Assembly (NCBI RefSeq): GCF_000701505.1
Contig: NZ_KL370788.1
Coordinates: 86,664-150,663, forward strand
Origin: Dyadobacter crusticola DSM 16708
GTDB lineage: Bacteria; Bacteroidota; Bacteroidia; Cytophagales; Spirosomataceae
Reading direction: 5' to 3'
DNA length: 64,000 bases
In this document: one piece after another, positions 52,062 to 60,117 of the stretch
How positions within the stretch are numbered: the first letter of the stretch is position 1
Layout: each line of letters starts with the position of its first letter
Translations under genes and position numbers: made by a program
Notes under the pieces: generated by a model
The model's input: only the letters and a program-made list of their open reading frames with translations
Database searches by the model: none
What the model was told of the DNA's origin: nothing

Positions 52062-52237
52062 GCGAACTTTATTTAAAATTTTTATGGCATTCATGCGAAA
52101 GCTTGGGTTTAAAATATCGTCTTGGAGGGGCATACGGGTGGAAGTCCCGAGACCTATCATGAGCGCCAGCTTTGATGAAGTTCGCAGTGACCTCTCCATT
52201 TTCATTCACCTTAATCCATTTTGGATATGCGAACTTC
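52062..52237 (+). ncRNA. Structured leader RNA with mutually exclusive stems (module copy 2)
   Basis: Segment A (GCGAACTT, 52062-52069) pairs with B (AAGTTCGC, 52078+100 = 52178-52185). B (52177-52186) pairs over 10 bases with A' (TGCGAACTTC, 52228-52237), which includes the end of the start codon (ATG 52227-52229). GGAGGGG (52124-52130) pairs with CCTCTCC (52191-52197) with one G-U. The core CGGG-TGGAAGT-CCCG is kept. Relative to copy 1, GCA is GCG in both A and A', and TGC is CGC in B: three coordinated changes that preserve both stems. Confidence 0.7.
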
Positions 52238-52323
52238 AAATGGTCCCGGTGTCGACTCGAACGAAAATTCAGTCAACACAACGAATGATGCACGTCACGC
52301 ATCAAATGCCAGCACTCCGCTGA
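52084..52323 (+). CDS. Upstream ORF in the leader of module copy 2
   Basis: ATG at 52084 opens a frame of 79 codons with SWRGIRVEVPRP at residues 13-24, as in copy 1. Here the frame does not stop in segment B; it runs on past the start of the small protein (52227) in another frame. Past the core the two uORFs are unrelated. If leader translation matters, the relevant part is the first 24 codons. Confidence 0.35.
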   Translation: MAFMRKLGFKISSWRGIRVEVPRPIMSASFDEVRSDLSIFIHLNPFWICELQMVPVSTRTKIQSTQRMMHVTHQMPALR

Positions 52324-52514
52324 CAGATTCACAAGCCGAGTTTTGGTACCTCATCGAATGTCAAGGCTGTAAGGAGCTGGCGCATTCGCTTAAAATGGTG
52401 CATGATCTGGCGCTTTATCATTCGGATGTTCCGTTCGATACGGCTGAGAAGTCGGCGCTCTTTGATGTGAATTTACTCGTGGAGGGGTTCCAGAAGATGG
52501 CTGGGAAAGCTTAG
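52227..52514 (+). CDS. Small protein of unknown family, module copy 2
   Basis: A 95-residue protein, homologous over the last 80 residues to the product at 39618-39908 (DSQAEFWYLIECQGCKELAHSLKMVHDLALYHSD). Its first 15 residues differ. Substitutions such as Tyr/Cys and Ile/Val are conservative. The reading frame is closed by a TAA at 52212-52214 upstream, which fixes the start. It lies 60 bases before the DUF1016 nuclease gene, with a terminator between. Confidence 0.75.
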   Translation: MRTSNGPGVDSNENSVNTTNDARHASNASTPLTDSQAEFWYLIECQGCKELAHSLKMVHDLALYHSDVPFDTAEKSALFDVNLLVEGFQKMAGKA

Positions 52515-52520
52515 GATTGG

Positions 52521-52543
52521 AAGGGCTGTTGGCGACAGTCCTT
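52521..52543 (+). terminator. Terminator of module copy 2
   Basis: AAGGGCTGT (52521-52529) pairs with ACAGTCCTT (52535-52543), one G-U, loop TGGCG, followed by CTTTGTTTTTT. It shares CTGTTGGCGACAGTCCTT with the third module end. Confidence 0.8.
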
Positions 52544-52573
52544 CTTTGTTTTTTAAAAGCAGATTTGGCTTCT

Positions 52574-53608
52574 ATGAATGCACCACTTTCAGATTTACCA
52601 CTGATTGCCAATGACATAAAGCAGCTCATTGAGCAAAGCAGGCAAAACGTTGCTATCGCAGTTAACGCGGAGATTACCCTTTTGTACTGGAATATTGGTA
52701 AACGGATCAATCAGGAGATTTTGAATTTTAATAGAGCCGAGTACGGGAAGCAGGTCATTGACACGCTGTCTAAGCAGTTGACTATGGAATATGGCAATGG
52801 ATGGAGCAAACGACAGCTGCATCACTGCCTTCGTATTGCTGAGGTTTTCCCCGAAGTTGAAATTGTGCACGCACTGCGTACACAATTGAGCTGGACACAT
52901 ATCCGACAGATCATCGCGATTGATGATGAATTGAAACGGAGCTTCTACATCGAGATCTGCAAGCTTGAAAAATGGTCGTCGCGACAATTGCAGGAACGGA
53001 TAAATTCCATGCTTTACGAACGTACCGCCATCAGCAAGAAGCCGGAAATAACGATTGCCAATGATTTGGAGGTATTGAAAACAGAGCAGAAGGTAAGTCC
53101 GGACCTCGTTTTCAGAGACCCTTATTTTCTCGATTTTCTGGGTCTCGCGGACACCTATTCTGAAAGGGACCTGGAAACGAGCATCATCGTTGAATTGCAA
53201 CGTTTCATAACAGAAATGGGCAGCGACTTTGCTTTTCTGGCAAGGCAAAAAAGGATTACCATTGATAATCGGGACTATTATATCGACCTGCTTTTTTATC
53301 ACCGACGACTTAAATGCCTGGTTGCCATTGATCTCAAACTCGGAGAATTCGAGGCTGGATTCAAGGGGCAGATGGAATTGTATCTTCGTTACCTTGAAAA
53401 ATACGAGCAAGTTGAAGGTGAAAACACGCCGATCGGACTGATCCTCTGCACAGGCAAGAATGAGGAGCACGTGGAATTGTTACAACTCGACAGAAGTAAT
53501 ATCAGGGTAGCTGACTACCTTACTGCCCTGCCTCCGCAAAAGCTCCTGCAAGAAAAACTTCATAGAGCAGTTGAAATCGCTCATCAACGACTTGCTCAAC
53601 GAAATTGA
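52574..53608 (+). CDS. DUF1016/YhcG-type PDDEXK nuclease
   Basis: A 344-residue protein. The N-terminal DUF1016 helix bundle has LLYWNIGKRINQEIL and YGNGWSKRQLHHCLRIAEVFPE. The C-terminal nuclease has DPYFLDFLGL, DLETSIIVEL and the active-site strand DLLFYHRRLKCLVAIDLKLG: PD-(D/E)xK. Such proteins are found in defence islands and near restriction systems. ATG 52574 is chosen because the family begins LPLIANDIKQLI. It lies between module copy 2 and the 3' remnant of a third module copy, so it may have been inserted into the module. Confidence 0.88.
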   Translation: MNAPLSDLPLIANDIKQLIEQSRQNVAIAVNAEITLLYWNIGKRINQEILNFNRAEYGKQVIDTLSKQLTMEYGNGWSKRQLHHCLRIAEVFPEVEIVHALRTQLSWTHIRQIIAIDDELKRSFYIEICKLEKWSSRQLQERINSMLYERTAISKKPEITIANDLEVLKTEQKVSPDLVFRDPYFLDFLGLADTYSERDLETSIIVELQRFITEMGSDFAFLARQKRITIDNRDYYIDLLFYHRRLKCLVAIDLKLGEFEAGFKGQMELYLRYLEKYEQVEGENTPIGLILCTGKNEEHVELLQLDRSNIRVADYLTALPPQKLLQEKLHRAVEIAHQRLAQRN

Positions 53609-53725
53609 CGGTGCATAATCTGGCGCTTTATCATTCGGATATTCCATTTGAGAGCTGAAAAATCGGCGCTTTTTGATCTGAAGGTGCTTTGGGAAGGCTT
53701 CGAGAAGATGGGGGCGAAAGTTTAG
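53609..53725 (+). pseudogene. 3' remnant of a third copy of the small module protein
   Basis: Beginning directly after the DUF1016 stop codon, GGTGCATAATCTGGCGC onward aligns with the last 40 codons of both intact genes (copy 1 from about 39792). A 2-base deletion (TTGAGAGC against TTGATACGGC) shifts the frame. The 5' half and leader are absent. A terminator hairpin follows (53733-53757), as after the intact copies. Confidence 0.82.
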
Positions 53726-53732
53726 GAATGGG

Positions 53733-53757
53733 GGACTGTTGGCGACAGTCCTTTTTT
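53733..53757 (+). terminator. Terminator of the third module remnant
   Basis: GGACTGT (53733-53739) pairs with ACAGTCC (53745-53751) with loop TGGCG, followed by TTTTTTG. The sequence is nearly that of copy 2. Confidence 0.8.
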
Positions 53758-53770
53758 GTTTTATTTGTCA

Positions 53771-54205
53771 ATGCACAACAGTTCTTCTTCACGGGTTTCT
53801 CTCAGAAATCGGCTGGTTTACGGCTCAATCACAGCCGGCATAATGCTAACCGGCTTTCTGTCACGCCGTTTGCTCGGGCATCATGCATTCATCAAGCTTT
53901 ATGTCGGTGATGCATTATGGGCGATGATGGTGTTTTTTGGGTTTGCTTTTGTTTTTCGCAAATGGTCAACCTGGAAGGTAGCTGCGGCGGCACTTGGGTT
54001 TTCGGTTTGCATTGAGCTTAGTCAGCTGTATCACGCGCCGTGGATTGATACGATCCGGAATATGCCGCTGGGCGGATTGATACTCGGCTTTACTTTCGTT
54101 TGGAGCGATTTGGTATGTTATAGTGTGGGAGTTGGGATTGGGGTGCTGGTCGAGATTTTTATGATTCGTTTTGCTAAAAGAGATCAACTAAAATCAGCAC
54201 CCTGA
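53771..54205 (+). CDS. DUF2809-family membrane protein
   Basis: A 144-residue protein with four predicted membrane segments and the DUF2809 pattern: LSRRLLGHHAFIKLYVGDALWAMMVFFG, IELSQLYHAPWIDTIRN and FVWSDLVCYSVGVGIGV. The family is of unknown function, widespread as a single small inner-membrane protein. ATG at 53771 chosen over a TTG at 53756. The following 161 bases, before the convergent T9SS gene, contain no supported gene. Confidence 0.82.
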   Translation: MHNSSSSRVSLRNRLVYGSITAGIMLTGFLSRRLLGHHAFIKLYVGDALWAMMVFFGFAFVFRKWSTWKVAAAALGFSVCIELSQLYHAPWIDTIRNMPLGGLILGFTFVWSDLVCYSVGVGIGVLVEIFMIRFAKRDQLKSAP

Positions 54206-54366
54206 GTTTCTCATTGCGACTTCACGCCATGTCTTTTAACAAAATAACCCAGCTGCGTTATCAGCTTTTCAATTGAATCCACATCAGGAATAAAATCAAA
54301 ATCACTGATACCACAGCCAGGTTCTTTAATCTGCTGATGGAGTGTTTATATTGTCTAAAACGGAGC

Positions 54367-57300
54367 TTAATGCTTCACAAACTTCAACTGTCTGGACTGC
54401 CCGTCGGTGGTGTTGAGTTTTAGTAAAAACAGGCCGGAAGGTAAGTTTTGCACCTGAATTCCATCGGCTGTATAAGAGCCGAAGCTGCTCACCAGCATCC
54501 CGGAAAGGTTGTAAATCATAATCCCGTTCACCGTCCGGCTATTCTTTACATTCAGGAAAATCTTTTCTGTTACGGGATTTGGATATGTGCTGATTTCAAT
54601 GGTCTGTTCACCGAAATTAATGCTCCGTATTCTGCTGTGAGCAAATGTTCCGTCCAGGTCGACCATTTTGAGACGGTACAGATTCTCTCCTGCCAGAGGA
54701 TTCAGATCTGTGAATTCGTATTTCCTCACGGCCGAACTTTCAGTCATTGCCGCGACCGATCCAATGCGCTCCCAGCCCAACCCTTTTGCACTTCTTTCGA
54801 TCTCAAAATGGCTGCTGTTGGTCTCCTGCGAAGTTTCCCAACGCAATGCAGCCGCAGCCTCCTGTTTTCTGGCGTCGAAACTGACCAGCGTGACTGGCAG
54901 CGGATCATTAATCAGCCTGATCACAAATGTTCCGTTTGCATTATCATAGGTAGTCTCCCAAATCTTCCGCGGAACTTCCGGGAGGTTCACCGTTGCAAAT
55001 GCACCTGTACTACTGGCTGCATCGATGATCGTAAATGTATCTCCTGCATCGGGTACATAATTATCGGCCAACGTAACGTTCAGCGTTCCGGCAAACGTCA
55101 TAGTACCCAGCACCTGAATCTGATCATACTCCGATCCCGCAGTCGTTCCGGCCAATTCAATGTCAATCACCCCATTATTGGTCAGGTTACCGGTAAAGGA
55201 AAGGCTACCCGGAGAATTCCCGGGAGCGATATTTCCTGCATTTGTAAAATCACTCACCACATAACTGCCGCTGCCTTTCAGCGTTCCCGCATTGGCAAAT
55301 GTGCCTGAAATGGTCAGGGAACTAGTATTTACATTGATTATCCCGTTGTTGACAAGATTGCCAGTCGTAGGATCAAACCCAGCCGGAAGCGCGATCGTCT
55401 GCCCGGGCGAAACAGTTACCGCCGCCGTGGCTGCATTTGGGAAGCTGGTCGCCGTTATCCAGAAACTGTTGTCTGCGGAAGATTCCCAGCTTTCGGCCAG
55501 GTTCCAGTCTGCATTGGCGTTTCGGGTCCGGTAAAAATTGGTGGCCGTGGATACTTTGTAAATCTCGTAGGTTTCGGCGGCCGTGAAAGCGGAGGCTACT
55601 GCGGGTACTGTGCCGGCTGTTCCCGTAAAATCAAGGCGGATCGTTCCATTGTCCGTTCCTGTGTTGATCGTCACGGTGTAAGTGGTGCCGCTTCCGGATA
55701 CGCTTGCTATCGTGGCGTTTGCCCCTCCTGTTGTAGTGAGTGAAAAGTCCGTCACGTCCACACCGGTGACACTTTGGGCAAATATGACTGTGTAAGCTAC
55801 CGATGCAGCATTGGTTGGAGACGAATTGGCACGTGTAATGCTGCTGACCGTCGTAGAAGCTGCTCCGGTCGTAAACCGTAATGCAGTACTGCTGCGAATA
55901 CCCGCAAAAATCCTTCCGTCCAAATCGGCAAATGCGCCTTTGTCGATCAACACATAAAAACCAGTACTACCTTCCAGATCGCCCGTCGGGTTAATCGTGA
56001 TCGCTGTTGTGGAACCGCCGGAAACCTGGCTGCTTGTGGCAGGTATCGTGGCAACTGTTGCATTGTCCGAAACGCGCTTGATCACAATGTTTTTACCCGC
56101 TACTGCATTGACGGGTCTGCTGAAATTAAGCACGATGTTGGCGTCGACCGAAACGCCCGTTGCTGCATTTCCAGGATTGGAGCTGCTTAAAGCCGGCGGT
56201 GCTTCGGATTGTACGAATAAAATGTTCTGGTCGGATGCGGTTCTTGCAGTTACGAAAATGTCCACGTCGTTATCATTGTCCCAGTCGGCGACGAATGCTT
56301 TCGCAGCATTATTATAAAAAGCGCCGTTGTTTGGAATGTTGTTGAAAGGATTGTTGGTGCCGGTAACGTCTGTAAACCCGCCGCTGCCATTGTTCTGCCA
56401 AAACCGGAGTGTAGTGGACGCATTAGAGCTGGAAGCCTGGATATCAATGTCGCCGTCTGCGTCAAAATCACCGTAGATATATTGATTGTCCTGCACGATG
56501 GCGATGTTTCTGAACGGACTTGCCGCGCCAGACAATTCCACATAAGTGCCGCCGTCGTTGCGATAGAATATGTTTTCCCCGGTTGCTGCACCGAGGCTGC
56601 GTTTGGTAACAAAAATATCGTCATCGCCGTCATTATCCCAGTCGGCCACGCGGGCGAAGGATGCATTTGTGAAAAAAGCAGCCGTATTGCCCAGGTTTCG
56701 GAACGGGTTCGCTGATCCGGTAACCTTGGTGAACTGCCCGCTCCCATTGTTTTGCCAAAAATCGTTGTTCCCTGAGCCCGGGTACGAGTGAATGTCAATA
56801 TCTCCGTCGACGTCGAAATCACCGTAAATGAGCTGATCGTCGCCTGAAATTTTCAACTGATCAAAAGGACTGGCAGCGCCGGTAATTTCCTGGTAAACGC
56901 CGTTGTTGTTTTTATAGAAGATATTCTGATCGGATTGAGACCGTCTTGTGACAAAAATATCATCGTCTCCATCATTGTCCCAATCGGCTACAAAGGCATA
57001 TTTCGCGTTGTAGAACACCGACTTCTCAGTAACATTATTGAAAGGGTTACCCGCGCCACTGACTTGCGAAAAGCCGCCGGTTCCGTTATTCCGCCAATAC
57101 TGGTTTTCAGCTCCGCCAGCATAAAGGTGTATGTCAATGTCGCCATCAGCATCAAAATCACCATAAATAAGCTGATCGTCCGTCTGGATCTTCATCGCGT
57201 CAAATGGACTATTTGTGCCGCTGCGTTCAGAGAAATAAGGAATCAGCAAACCTTTGAAATCCAGAAATTTCAGAACCTGATTTTTGGTCAACTGTCCCGC

Positions 57301-57834
57301 TACATATTCCAAATCCCAGTTTCCGCCTTTTGTACCAGCGCCTGTATTATCCTCGGAGCCAGCTACGGACACACCCAGCAGTTCATGAAGCTTATCCACA
57401 AAGTGCTGCCCGGTCCGGTTGCCCGCGAGCTGACAACTATAAATCAGTAATTCGGATTTTTCAGACGCAAAACTCTTGCTAACAGCTTTCCAGAAACTAC
57501 TAAATTCATTGATATTCTGTGCATTTAGCTGCTGCCGCCCCAGCACAAAGTTCCCATTTGTACCGTGAGTAAGAATATGCAGACGTGCTACTTCGTGCAA
57601 CGTACTTAGTTTATTTTCCAGAGCTGAAAACCCGCTGTCGGTATTTTCTACGAGGATCACCAATGCACTTTTCCCTGAATTACGGGCGAGTTCCTGGTAG
57701 TTTTCCAGGGATTTGTCGATGATCACTACATCGTTGAGAGCCGGTTTATTGAAATTTACGGCGTGATAATAAAATAGATAGCTACAAGCAAGAAGGCAGG
57801 CAGCATGCACAACGTTGGTAAAGGTTTTGTTCAT
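54367..57834 (-). CDS. Large surface protein: DUF4347, FG-GAP repeats, Ig-like domains, T9SS sorting domain
   Basis: An 1155-residue secreted protein. An N-terminal hydrophobic segment is followed by a DUF4347 domain (about 35-180; ALVILVENTDSGFSALENKL, HILTHGTNGNFVLG, LLIYSCQLAGN). Four FG-GAP/VCBS-like repeats follow (about 205-540), each with YGDFDADGDIDIH and FVADWDNDGDDDIFVT calcium-binding-like loops. Then a bacterial Ig-like domain (about 545-655), a Calx-beta-like stretch, a beta-roll region, and a T9SS C-terminal sorting domain (about 1075-1155; ISTYPNPVTEKIFLNVKNS). The DUF4347 is usually found in large adhesins. It is convergent with the DUF2809 gene. Confidence 0.88.
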   Translation of the reverse strand: MNKTFTNVVHAACLLACSYLFYYHAVNFNKPALNDVVIIDKSLENYQELARNSGKSALVILVENTDSGFSALENKLSTLHEVARLHILTHGTNGNFVLGRQQLNAQNINEFSSFWKAVSKSFASEKSELLIYSCQLAGNRTGQHFVDKLHELLGVSVAGSEDNTGAGTKGGNWDLEYVAGQLTKNQVLKFLDFKGLLIPYFSERSGTNSPFDAMKIQTDDQLIYGDFDADGDIDIHLYAGGAENQYWRNNGTGGFSQVSGAGNPFNNVTEKSVFYNAKYAFVADWDNDGDDDIFVTRRSQSDQNIFYKNNNGVYQEITGAASPFDQLKISGDDQLIYGDFDVDGDIDIHSYPGSGNNDFWQNNGSGQFTKVTGSANPFRNLGNTAAFFTNASFARVADWDNDGDDDIFVTKRSLGAATGENIFYRNDGGTYVELSGAASPFRNIAIVQDNQYIYGDFDADGDIDIQASSSNASTTLRFWQNNGSGGFTDVTGTNNPFNNIPNNGAFYNNAAKAFVADWDNDNDVDIFVTARTASDQNILFVQSEAPPALSSSNPGNAATGVSVDANIVLNFSRPVNAVAGKNIVIKRVSDNATVATIPATSSQVSGGSTTAITINPTGDLEGSTGFYVLIDKGAFADLDGRIFAGIRSSTALRFTTGAASTTVSSITRANSSPTNAASVAYTVIFAQSVTGVDVTDFSLTTTGGANATIASVSGSGTTYTVTINTGTDNGTIRLDFTGTAGTVPAVASAFTAAETYEIYKVSTATNFYRTRNANADWNLAESWESSADNSFWITATSFPNAATAAVTVSPGQTIALPAGFDPTTGNLVNNGIINVNTSSLTISGTFANAGTLKGSGSYVVSDFTNAGNIAPGNSPGSLSFTGNLTNNGVIDIELAGTTAGSEYDQIQVLGTMTFAGTLNVTLADNYVPDAGDTFTIIDAASSTGAFATVNLPEVPRKIWETTYDNANGTFVIRLINDPLPVTLVSFDARKQEAAAALRWETSQETNSSHFEIERSAKGLGWERIGSVAAMTESSAVRKYEFTDLNPLAGENLYRLKMVDLDGTFAHSRIRSINFGEQTIEISTYPNPVTEKIFLNVKNSRTVNGIMIYNLSGMLVSSFGSYTADGIQVQNLPSGLFLLKLNTTDGQSRQLKFVKH

Positions 57835-57948
57835 AGATAGTCAAAATTTTTCGAAATCTATGTTTCCTTTTTCCACTAAACCGTAACATGCAAAATTATA
57901 TTTTTCCCGGGTTTATTGTTACTTTAAGAAATAGCAAACAAGGTATTT

Positions 57949-58578
57949 TCAGGAGCTGGCTTTCTCGTAGGACCAGTCTACAATTTGTTTCACAGCCATT
58001 TGCAACTGCTCCATATCTTCTTTTTTATTGATATCAATCCCGCAGAATGAACTCCCATTCACTTTTGCATTCAGAACGAGATAGTAAATGCCGGGAATGA
58101 TCACGGCGAGCAATGCACGAAAATTCACGCCGGAGTTTTTGAAATAAGGATCGCTGAGGCTGAGCAACTCTTCGCCCAGCAACTCCCGGGAATCTGCCAG
58201 AGTTCGGGCAATCTGGTTCGGCTCGGTAATTTGCCAACGCATGATTTCCTGCATTTCTTTATTCTGGATAAAATAGGAGATCTGGGCTTCCAGCGTTTTC
58301 TTGGCAAGCTCTTTCCCGAAATCATGACGGTTAGCTTCCAGCAGCTCCTCAACCTGATCTTCCATGGACACCCAGAAATCCTTTTCAGACAGATAAGCCT
58401 TGAAAAGCTCCTCAACATTCCCAAAATAGCGATATATCAATGTTTTGCTCACACCTGCGACGTAGGCGATTTTTGCGGCTTTCAAACCATGATAGCCTTT
58501 ACTCATAAATATCTCCCCGGTCGCCTGGATCAGTTTCTTCTTCGTTTCTTCCTTGTCTTTCTTATGTACAATATCCAT
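57949..58578 (-). CDS. TetR-family transcriptional regulator
   Basis: A 209-residue regulator. The N-terminal helix-turn-helix (about 14-58) reads LIQATGEIFMSKGYHGLKAAKIAYVAGVSKTLIYRYFGNVEELF. The C-terminal ligand domain is helical. ATG at 58578 is preferred; an open frame extends upstream to 58701 without conserved sequence. It is divergent from the esterase at 58734, the likely target. Confidence 0.88.
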   Translation of the reverse strand: MDIVHKKDKEETKKKLIQATGEIFMSKGYHGLKAAKIAYVAGVSKTLIYRYFGNVEELFKAYLSEKDFWVSMEDQVEELLEANRHDFGKELAKKTLEAQISYFIQNKEMQEIMRWQITEPNQIARTLADSRELLGEELLSLSDPYFKNSGVNFRALLAVIIPGIYYLVLNAKVNGSSFCGIDINKKEDMEQLQMAVKQIVDWSYEKASS

Positions 58579-58733
58579 TGGGCCCGATTTGGATTTAGGG
58601 TGATATTGCAATATTGGGAAGATTTTGGCTTCTGAACATGAGTTGAAAGTGAGCAGGCTGAGCAAAGTGCCCAAAACCTGAAACTTCGTACCTTGCAGCA
58701 TGTTTTTTACTATGATTTCACATTCACTTCTAT

Positions 58734-59897
58734 ATGTTCCTTTTTAAAGCAGCTTCCGTTTCTCTGTTCTGTTTGCTCGTTTCAGTCACATTCGCACAGC
58801 CCGCTTCCAAAAGTATTACTGCAAAGGAAGCTGCTGCGGAGGCAGAAAAGGTGGTCTCGGACTATAAAGAGAAATTCCTGTTAACCAGCAAAGCAGAATG
58901 GGAAAAAGGAAAAATTCAGATTGGCAGCGATAGTTTGTTGTTCACCGTCAAGGTTTTTGGTGAGAAACCAAGTGATGGTCGCAGTATGTTTATTTCCCTG
59001 CACGGTGGTGGCAGCGGCCCTGCATCCATGAACGATCAGCAGTACAAAAATCAGCAAAGGTTATATAAACCGACCGAGGGCGTCTACTTCGTCCCGCGCT
59101 CACCGTCGAACACCTGGAATATGTGGCATCAGGAGCCGGTAGACGGTTTGCTCGAAAGAGCTATTCTGGACGCGATAATAGTTGAAGGCGTTAATCCGAA
59201 TAAAGTATATGTAATGGGATATTCGGCAGGTGGCGACGGCGTGTACCAGCTCGCACCGCGAATGGCCGATCACTGGGCAGCAGCAGCGATGATGGCCGGG
59301 CACCCCGGCGATGCGCCCATTCTGAACCTCCGGAACCTGCCGTTTTTCCTGGCCGTAGGCGAGAAGGATGCCGCATATAACAGAAACGGGCTGCTAACGG
59401 AATGGTCCAACCGCCTTGATTCGCTGCAAGCAACTGACAAAGGCGGCTTCATTCACGATGCGCATTTAATGGCCGGTATGCCGCATTGGATGAAGCAGCA
59501 GGATACGATCAGTGTCGCGTGGATGGCGAAATTTAAACGTAATCCTTATCCTCAGAAGGTAAACTGGATCCAGGACGATGTGGTACGAAAGCATTTTTAC
59601 TGGCTTTCTGTTCCCCAGGGTTCGGCAGTAAAAGGCCACACGGTTTTCGCCTCTTACCGCGGCCAGGAAATCGACATTCAGAGGAATGATAACGATACGT
59701 TATACATTCACCTGAACGATAAAATGATGAACCTGGACAAGCCAATTACCATCCGGCAAAATGGCAAGGTGCTTTTTAAAGGAAAAGTAGCCCGCAGGAA
59801 GGAGCTGATTCAACAGTCGTATGCAGACCGCCGTGATGCTGATTATGTTTTCAGCAGCAGGGTTGCGGTGGTGAACGGTAAGGTGCTGGTGATGTGA
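58734..59897 (+). CDS. Exported alpha/beta hydrolase (esterase/PHB-depolymerase-like)
   Basis: A 387-residue enzyme with signal peptide ending TFAQ. The oxyanion region is SLHGGGSGP, the nucleophile VMGYSAGGDG, an acid position in LAVGEKDAAY and catalytic His in DAHLMAGMPHWM. The layout resembles poly(3-hydroxybutyrate) depolymerase and feruloyl-esterase-like proteins. A C-terminal all-beta extension (about 260-387) follows the hydrolase fold. It is divergent from a TetR regulator. Confidence 0.82.
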   Translation: MFLFKAASVSLFCLLVSVTFAQPASKSITAKEAAAEAEKVVSDYKEKFLLTSKAEWEKGKIQIGSDSLLFTVKVFGEKPSDGRSMFISLHGGGSGPASMNDQQYKNQQRLYKPTEGVYFVPRSPSNTWNMWHQEPVDGLLERAILDAIIVEGVNPNKVYVMGYSAGGDGVYQLAPRMADHWAAAAMMAGHPGDAPILNLRNLPFFLAVGEKDAAYNRNGLLTEWSNRLDSLQATDKGGFIHDAHLMAGMPHWMKQQDTISVAWMAKFKRNPYPQKVNWIQDDVVRKHFYWLSVPQGSAVKGHTVFASYRGQEIDIQRNDNDTLYIHLNDKMMNLDKPITIRQNGKVLFKGKVARRKELIQQSYADRRDADYVFSSRVAVVNGKVLVM

Positions 59898-60117
59898 TTG
59901 CTGCATGCGTGTTATCTCCGTTTTGCGTACCAAACAAATTACCAGAAAATCAATCGCTGCTACCGGCTGCTCATCTATGAGTCAACCGAAGTTGTAGAAT
60001 GAGTAAATTAATTCCAACGGCCCTGTTTACATGTTTGCGGAATTAACGTTTATCGATAATCAATGAGCAAGTGCCGGATGATTTTACACACAATTGAACG
60101 GTTAAAAGCAAGTTGGT

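Noticed and set aside
54206-54366. Possible small hydrophobic tail (NLAVVSVILILFLMW) on the minus strand
   Set aside because: No usable start codon exists, so no gene is called.
54448-55308. 286-codon ORF on the plus strand
   Set aside because: It is antisense to the T9SS surface protein, whose domains are clear; the translated sequence has no recognisable features.
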